Assembly (NCBI GenBank): GCA_039820405.1
Contig: JBCBQC010000143.1
Span: 1-11,531, forward strand
Length of the DNA: 11,531 nucleotides
Source: CALLVY01 sp937899855
Lineage (GTDB): Bacteria > Bacteroidota > Bacteroidia > Chitinophagales > Saprospiraceae
Direction: 5' to 3'
The translations under genes and the position numbers were made by a program. Of the stretch, positions 7,110 through 11,531 are shown one piece after another; position 1 is the first letter of the stretch; each line of letters opens with the position of its first letter. The notes under the pieces were generated by a model that had not been told where the DNA came from, did not search any database, and saw only the letters and a program-made list of their open reading frames with translations.

Positions 7110-7128
7110 TTGCCAACCGTCAATGCCG

Positions 7129-7833
7129 ATGAAAAATCTATTTCTTGCCCTCTTCTGTTGGTCCTTCCTCTGGATCGGCTGCTCTTCCAACGAAACCCCG
7201 GAAAAGGTGTCGCCACCGGCCCCTACGGCGGCTACCGATACGCCTCCCGCCGCTTCGGATGATCGACAGCACATCCTCTTTTTTGGCAATAGCCTCACCG
7301 CCGCCTACGGCATCGATCCCGATTCGGGCTTCGTCAGCCGGATCCAGCAACGCCTCGACTCCCTAGGGTGGCCCTACCAAACCATCAATTCGGGCAACAG
7401 CGGCGAAACCACCGCCGGAGGCAACAGCCGCATCGATTGGGTGCTGAGTCAGCAAGATTTTGACGTTTTTATCCTCGAACTCGGGGGCAACGATGGGCTG
7501 CGGGGCATCGCTCCCACCGACAGCTACCGCAACCTCAAGTCGATCATCGATAAGGTGCTGGCCGCTGATTCTACCATCCAAATCGTCCTGGCCGGGATGG
7601 AGGCGCCCCCCAATTTGGGTAGTGATTTTACGACCGCCTTCCGCAAAAACTACCGACAATTGGCGGCGGAGTACGAGCTGCCGCTGATTCCCTTCCTGCT
7701 GGAGGGCGTCGGGGGGATTCCCCGCCTCAACCTCCCCGATGGCATCCACCCCACGCCCCAAGGACACCGCATCGTAGCGGATAATATTTGGGCCGTGCTG
7801 CGCCCCCTATTGGCCGAAACCGCAACGCGATGA
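7129..7833 (+). CDS. TesA-like SGNH-hydrolase lipoprotein (arylesterase/lysophospholipase type)
   Basis: A 234-residue exported GDSL/SGNH esterase. A lipoprotein signal peptide (MKNLFLALFCWSFLWIGC) ends in a slightly atypical lipobox, Leu14-Trp-Ile-Gly-Cys18, followed by Ser-Ser-Asn-Glu and a Pro/Thr/Ala-rich linker (about 22-45). The catalytic blocks are complete: block I FFGNSLTAAYG (51-61) with nucleophile Ser55, where GNSL replaces the usual GDSL; block II SGETTAGG (91-98); block III GGND (119-122) with oxyanion Asn121; and block V DGIHPTPQGH (204-213) with Asp204 and His207. It should hydrolyse esters of acyl chains or lysophospholipids in the periplasm or outer membrane; the substrate is unknown. 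The start is placed at 7129 for the standard MKN signal peptide, just after a strong promoter; 7123 (MPMKN) is equally possible. Its stop overlaps the next gene by ATGA, indicating translational coupling. Confidence 0.92.
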   Translation: MKNLFLALFCWSFLWIGCSSNETPEKVSPPAPTAATDTPPAASDDRQHILFFGNSLTAAYGIDPDSGFVSRIQQRLDSLGWPYQTINSGNSGETTAGGNSRIDWVLSQQDFDVFILELGGNDGLRGIAPTDSYRNLKSIIDKVLAADSTIQIVLAGMEAPPNLGSDFTTAFRKNYRQLAAEYELPLIPFLLEGVGGIPRLNLPDGIHPTPQGHRIVADNIWAVLRPLLAETATR

Positions 7834-8936
7834 AAATCAATAGCCGTTACGTGGCGCTGGTGCTGGGCGTACTGTTCGTCGCCGGCATCGTTTACTACTT
7901 TAGCACCATCGTGGCCTACGTCATGGTGGCCTGGGTCCTGTCGATGATTGGCCAGCCCCTGATGCAATTTTTCCAAAAGCGGATTCGGATTGGTCGCTAC
8001 CAAGCCGGCCCCACCCTGGCCGCCACCCTCACCATCGCGACCTATTTCCTCCTCTCGGCCTTCCTCATCTGGACCTTTGTACCCCTCATCATCGAGCAGG
8101 CCAGCTTCCTGGCGGGGGTCGATTACAGCGCCATCAACCAAGCCCTCCGCGATCCCCTCGACCAACTCACCGTAGGCATGCGCCGCATCGGATTGCTGGC
8201 CGAAAACGAGAGTGCCTCCGACCAATTCCTAGCTGCCACCGCCAACTGGGTACAGCCCTCCACCCTGGGAAATTTCTTTGGCTCCTTGATCGGGGTGGCG
8301 GGCAGTTTGCTCTTCGCCCTTTTTTCAATCGTCTTTATCGCCTTTTTCTTCCTCAAGGAGCAGGGCCTATTCGACCGCTTTCTCATGGCCATTACCCCTT
8401 CCCGATACGAACTGGAAGTCAAACGGGGGATCGAAAGCATCAGTCGGCTACTGAGTCGCTACTTTGGCGGCATCGTCCTCCAAATTTCCATCATCACCCT
8501 TTTTGTCTGGGTTGCCCTATCCATCTTGGGCATCAAAAACGCACTCCTGATCGGTTTCTTTGCGGGCCTGATCAACGTCATTCCCTATCTTGGTCCTTTT
8601 CTGGGGGCCCTCTTTGGTGCTTTTATCACCATTTCCTCCAACCTCGATTTGGACTTTTACACCCAGATGCTGCCCCTGCTACTTCGCGTCGCTGCGGTTT
8701 TTGCCATCCTCCAAATGCTCGACAACCTCATCCTCCAACCCTACATTTTTTCCAATAGCGTACTGGCCCATCCCCTCGAAATTTTTATCGTCATCTCGAT
8801 GGGGGCACAGATCAACGGCACCGTTGGAATGGTTCTGGCCATCCCCGTTTACACGGTCCTGCGGGTCATCGCCCGCGTGTTCCTCAGCGAGTTTAAAATC
8901 GTCAAAAAACTAACCGGGCGCATCGAAAAGGTTTAG
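7830..8936 (+). CDS. AI-2E family (PerM/YhhT-like) inner-membrane transporter
   Basis: A 368-residue polytopic membrane protein of the AI-2E transporter family (formerly UPF0118). The pattern fits: two helices near the N-terminus (about 7-25 and 26-45), a helix at 66-88, a soluble amphipathic region with low hydrophobicity (about 95-148), and a C-terminal bundle (about 155-176, 212-234, 238-269, 281-303 and 313-350). Family-typical segments are INVIPYLGPFLGA (248-260) and DNLILQPYIFS (298-308). Members include the AI-2 exporter TqsA and Na+/H+ or permease-like proteins; the cargo here is unknown. The start at 7830 gives MKINSRYVAL and the ATGA overlap with the hydrolase gene; the longer alternative at 7788 would overlap by 46 nt. 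Only 38 nt separate its stop from the converging FG-GAP gene, where a weak bulged stem (CCCCTT at 8940 with AAGGTGGGG at 8966) might serve both directions. Confidence 0.93.
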   Translation: MKINSRYVALVLGVLFVAGIVYYFSTIVAYVMVAWVLSMIGQPLMQFFQKRIRIGRYQAGPTLAATLTIATYFLLSAFLIWTFVPLIIEQASFLAGVDYSAINQALRDPLDQLTVGMRRIGLLAENESASDQFLAATANWVQPSTLGNFFGSLIGVAGSLLFALFSIVFIAFFFLKEQGLFDRFLMAITPSRYELEVKRGIESISRLLSRYFGGIVLQISIITLFVWVALSILGIKNALLIGFFAGLINVIPYLGPFLGALFGAFITISSNLDLDFYTQMLPLLLRVAAVFAILQMLDNLILQPYIFSNSVLAHPLEIFIVISMGAQINGTVGMVLAIPVYTVLRVIARVFLSEFKIVKKLTGRIEKV

Positions 8937-8974
8937 AAGCCCCTTCAAAATACCCTCCGCTCTCTAAGGTGGGG

Positions 8975-10720
8975 TCAATTTCCCGACGACCACCCGATGT
9001 GGCGATTGAGGTAAACCGGCCGACAGGGTGGGCAAAGCCCTTCGGTAACCGTCTTGCCGGGTTTGAATTCGGAGGAGAAAAATTGCAGGAGGTTGAGCCC
9101 ATCCCGGGCCGGATTGATGACCCGGGCCATCATGGGCCGCAGGGGGGCGCCCCCCGCGGGATCGAGAATATTGGGGTAGCGAACCTCGACGACGTAGGTG
9201 TAGTTGTTGCCGTAGGGTAGGCCAAAGTGAAGCCGTAAAGGGTCCTGCGTTCCGTGCCCTTTGCCCCCGTTGATGCCCTGGTACAAACTCAGAATATTGC
9301 CCCGGCAGTCCTTGAGAAAAACGCTGGCCCCGATGGCGTAGCGGCTGACGTGCCCCGATTGCATCACACTATCGCGACTTTCAAAAACGTCGACCTGTAC
9401 GTAGTTTTTATCCGTTGCGGCGGTGCTGGAGGTATAAAGATTGTTGACCCAGAGTCGGTTGTTGCCATTGTGTTTGTTTTCGTAAATGTCGATGTCGCCG
9501 TCGCCATCAAAATCAACCATTACCACCCCTTCTCCATTGCCCGAGTTGGCGGAATAAGCATCAAATTCACTACTGAGCTCCATCCGAAAGGCCGTACCCC
9601 GGCCGGGCCCGCTGCTGTTGTTGAGGTCGTTGAGGTAGAGGTAGCTTTTGGACCCTCCGGTAAAGATCAGGTCGATGTCGCCATCGTTGTCGACATCGCC
9701 TCCGGCCACGCCATCGATATCGGTCCGCGATTCGATACCGAGGCTCCCGTCCATTCGCGTCCAGGTGCCCGCTCCGTCAAAACGCCAGAGGTAGTTGCCA
9801 TCGTTGTCGGTCCAGACGCCGTCGTAATCGCCGTCGTTGTCCAGGTCGTAGAGGGCCACGGCTCCCTTGTTCCCATTGGTGGCCTGGCCAATTTCGACGG
9901 GATTGGCAAAGCTGCCGCCCTGATTCATGTAAATATCGCTTTCGTCGCGTTTGCGGATAAAGATGTCGACCCAGCCATCGTCGTCGATATCGGCCGCGGC
10001 ACCGTAGTCGCCGTCGGTAGCGGATTGGGGGAGGCCCAGGATGCTGCTGTTGCCCGGGGTGATGTGGCTAAAGAGGGCCGCGGGGGCGGGGTCGACGATG
10101 GTACCAGTGAGGTGATCGATAAAATTGTTGCGGAGCAGGTCAATACCGTGGTTGTGGTTGTCGATGTAAATGTCCAGATCGCCATCGCCTTCGAGGTCGA
10201 AATAGCCCAGGGCTTCGGTATTGAGCCCGCCGGTGATCTGGACGTCGTCGGAGCTGCTGCTGCCCACGTAAATGGGAATGGTGCCTCCCAGGCCGTCGCC
10301 AAAAATCCCGGTGAGGGAATCCTGCAGGTAGATTTCCATCTTTTGGCTGCCGCTGCCCCCCTGGTTGCGCATAAAGTCGATCTTGCCGTCGTTGTTCATA
10401 TCGCCCCAGATGGCGACGCGTTGCCGTCGGTTGGCGGAGAGGCTGGGGGCTAGGCTGGCGGTGACGTTGGTAAAGGTGCCGCCGTCGTTGCGGTAGAGGA
10501 TGGATTTGAGGGAGTTGCTATTGGTGTTGACGAGGAGGTCGAGGTCGCCATCGGCGTCAAAGTCGGCCCAGCTGAGGCCGCCTTCCTTGCTGCCGGCGGT
10601 GGCGATGCCGTAGGTACTGGCCGCTTCGGTAAAACTGACCTGGGCCTGGCCCAGGGTACCGTTGAGGAATAGGTAGAGCACGACCATTAGCTGGAGCTTG
10701 GGGGAGATATGGGTTTTCAT
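8975..10720 (-). CDS. Secreted FG-GAP/VCBS-repeat protein with C-terminal ASPIC/UnbV domain
   Basis: A 581-residue exported protein. An N-terminal signal peptide (about 1-26, hydrophobic LMVVLYLFLNGTLG then AQA) is followed by a beta-propeller-type region with seven DxDxDGxxD calcium-binding loops: residues 53-61, 107-115, 175-183, 244-252, 292-300, 342-350 and 403-411. The ASPIC/UnbV domain follows at about 440-517 (VQVDVF, AIGASVFLKDCRGN, LHFGLPYG, VEVRYPN). Such proteins are usually surface or secreted and bind ligands, glycans or other proteins; no catalytic residues are seen. The tail (about 545-581) has a Cys563-Pro-Pro-Cys566 pair and then ends, with no recognisable type IX secretion sorting domain. 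The start at 10720 gives MKTHISPKLQL with a proper signal peptide; the ATG at 10765 would add 15 residues ahead of it. The gene appears to be single and converges with the transporter gene. The DNA is GC-rich, and its repeats create long spurious antisense frames. Confidence 0.93.
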   Translation of the reverse strand: MKTHISPKLQLMVVLYLFLNGTLGQAQVSFTEAASTYGIATAGSKEGGLSWADFDADGDLDLLVNTNSNSLKSILYRNDGGTFTNVTASLAPSLSANRRQRVAIWGDMNNDGKIDFMRNQGGSGSQKMEIYLQDSLTGIFGDGLGGTIPIYVGSSSSDDVQITGGLNTEALGYFDLEGDGDLDIYIDNHNHGIDLLRNNFIDHLTGTIVDPAPAALFSHITPGNSSILGLPQSATDGDYGAAADIDDDGWVDIFIRKRDESDIYMNQGGSFANPVEIGQATNGNKGAVALYDLDNDGDYDGVWTDNDGNYLWRFDGAGTWTRMDGSLGIESRTDIDGVAGGDVDNDGDIDLIFTGGSKSYLYLNDLNNSSGPGRGTAFRMELSSEFDAYSANSGNGEGVVMVDFDGDGDIDIYENKHNGNNRLWVNNLYTSSTAATDKNYVQVDVFESRDSVMQSGHVSRYAIGASVFLKDCRGNILSLYQGINGGKGHGTQDPLRLHFGLPYGNNYTYVVEVRYPNILDPAGGAPLRPMMARVINPARDGLNLLQFFSSEFKPGKTVTEGLCPPCRPVYLNRHIGWSSGN

Positions 10721-11072
10721 TATCGAGCGTTTATATTGCCAGCGGACGCTCCCACGAAAGAGCATACGATGGCCTAATCGGTTTACGATTCGCTTGGCCA
10801 GTAAGATCAGGTCATGTGGTGTGGAACAGAAAATTTTACTCCGTCACAAGAAATAAGTTGCGTTGCTTGATCGCTAAAAGAGTGGGCCCACGCTGTTTTG
10901 TGACGGTAACAAAGGACACTCGATGGGAGGGGAGGTATGGAAAGTAGTGATGGGGGGAGAACGCCGGTTTGGGGCGGTCGAGAAAGTTAAGCGTCTAAGT
11001 CGATCGGACTCCGGGATAGGGGCCTTTGCTTTTTGGCGGCATCTTTTAAATAAACCAGACTCATGGTACCCT
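10721..11072. other. Gene-free region between divergent secreted-protein genes
   Basis: About 350 nt with no credible reading frame, tRNA or mobile-element end. It must hold the promoters of the FG-GAP gene (leftward) and of the serine hydrolase gene (rightward), but I find no convincing TAnnTTTG box with a matching -33 for either. It holds the nested inverted repeat at 10841-10906 and a G-rich tract at 10925-10978 with runs of 3, 4, 6 and 4 G on the plus strand. Confidence 0.6.
10841..10906. repeat. Nested inverted repeat
   Basis: Outer arms CCGTCACAA (10841-10849) and TTGTGACGG (10898-10906) are perfect 9-nt inverted repeats separated by 48 nt; one G-T and one A-T position inside could extend the pairing. 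The interval holds a perfect 10-nt palindrome, GTGGGCCCAC (10882-10891). There is no T-run after either arm, so it is not an intrinsic terminator. It could be a pair of regulator sites, a structured RNA or a remnant of a small mobile element; the sequence alone does not decide. Confidence 0.6.
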
Positions 11073-11531
11073 ATGAAAAAATATACTTTACTCTTTTACC
11101 TACTACTCGTTGGCCAACTGTCGGCCCAACCCCTTTCCCCAGAGATTATGGTTTTTGAGGAGGAGATTGAGGCGCTACAATCTTATTTCCACATCCCCGG
11201 ACTGGCCATTCTCGTCGATGATGGCCACGGGGCAAATTACGAAAGGTATTTTGGTTGGGCCGATGTCGAGCGTGACCAGCGGCTTGGCCCCGACTTTGTT
11301 TTTCCCATTGCTTCGTTGACCAAAATTTTTTCCGCCATCCTCATCCACCAACTCCACGATGCTGGACAACTCTCCCTCCGCGATCCGGTCCGCCAGCACC
11401 TCCCCAACTGTGGTTTGCCTGAGGAGGTACGGATCGAGCACCTCCTGTCGCACACTTCCCAGGGCCAGCCCGGCGAGCAATTTTACTACAGCTTTCGCTT
11501 TGCCCTGCTTCCCCCCAGCATCGAGGCGGCT
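11073..11531 (+). CDS. Secreted serine hydrolase, beta-lactamase/class C (S12) family, 5' part
   Basis: The first 153 residues of a gene that runs off the window. A signal peptide (MKKYTLLFYLLLVGQLSAQ, cleavage near residue 18-19) directs it to the periplasm or beyond. The mature part resembles penicillin-binding/class C beta-lactamase-like hydrolases: FHIPGLAILVDDG (39-51), then the nucleophile motif ASLTKIFSA (80-88) with Ser81 and Lys84, then LLSHTS (124-129). The region usually carrying YxN reads FYYSFRF (137-143), with Phe141 where Asn is expected, and the segment between HTS and this motif is very short (eight or nine residues). Likely activities are a D-Ala-D-Ala carboxypeptidase/endopeptidase, an esterase or a peptidase; antibiotic resistance is not implied. 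The third motif (KTG/HxG) is outside the window. ATG at 11073 is the only start giving a signal peptide. Confidence 0.88.
   Translation, partial: MKKYTLLFYLLLVGQLSAQPLSPEIMVFEEEIEALQSYFHIPGLAILVDDGHGANYERYFGWADVERDQRLGPDFVFPIASLTKIFSAILIHQLHDAGQLSLRDPVRQHLPNCGLPEEVRIEHLLSHTSQGQPGEQFYYSFRFALLPPSIEAA

Noticed and set aside
7030..7128. Earlier start for the SGNH hydrolase gene
   Set aside because: It would begin upstream of the perfect -7 box at 7102-7109 and place 33 residues before the lipoprotein signal peptide.
9254..10453. A 399-codon open frame on the plus strand, opposite the FG-GAP protein gene
   Set aside because: It is a shadow of the repeated Asp/Gly-rich codons of the real gene; its Val/Ala/Ile-rich repetitive translation matches no protein family and it has no promoter.

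Overview
The window looks like chromosomal DNA of a member of the Bacteroidota, most likely a moderately GC-rich Saprospiria/Lewinella-type marine or sludge bacterium. That placement is inference. It rests on the form of the 23S rRNA 3' end, on TAnnTTTG-type -7 promoter boxes (the known Bacteroidota sigma factor signature), on the lack of clear Shine-Dalgarno sequences, and on a secreted FG-GAP/ASPIC-UnbV protein of a kind common in that phylum.

Layout. Positions 1-775 are the 3' part of a 23S rRNA. A spacer of about 260 nt with short tandem repeats follows, then a 5S rRNA (1038-1146), a run of 9-nt AT-rich tandem repeats (1149-1190) and a strong intrinsic terminator (1214-1250) that ends the rRNA operon. 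Next come four tightly spaced plus-strand genes (1392-5540), probably one operon: a small four-helix membrane protein of unknown function, an AhpD-like carboxymuconolactone decarboxylase family protein, a UvrD/PcrA DNA helicase, and epoxyqueuosine reductase QueG. Converging on queG are two minus-strand genes: a stand-alone receiver-domain protein whose phospho-acceptor Asp is replaced by Glu (5557-5991), and a polyprenyl-phosphate-type family 2 glycosyltransferase (6096-7025).

From a short divergent promoter region (about 7026-7128) a two-gene plus-strand operon starts: a TesA-like SGNH-hydrolase lipoprotein and an AI-2E family (PerM-like) membrane transporter that overlap by ATGA. A large secreted protein with seven calcium-binding-type FG-GAP/VCBS repeats and a C-terminal ASPIC/UnbV domain lies on the minus strand (8975-10720). 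A gene-free stretch of about 350 nt follows, holding a nested inverted repeat, and the window ends inside a secreted SxxK serine hydrolase (beta-lactamase/S12-type) gene.

Most of this is ordinary housekeeping and envelope content: translation (rRNA, tRNA modification), DNA repair, envelope glycan or lipid chemistry and secretion. I see no defence island, CRISPR array, insertion sequence, prophage or biosynthetic cluster. The items most worth a second look are the receiver with the Asp-to-Glu change (and a second change in its acidic pocket), the nested inverted repeat at 10841-10906, the tandem repeats flanking the 5S rRNA, and the unrecognised membrane protein that leads the helicase/queG operon.
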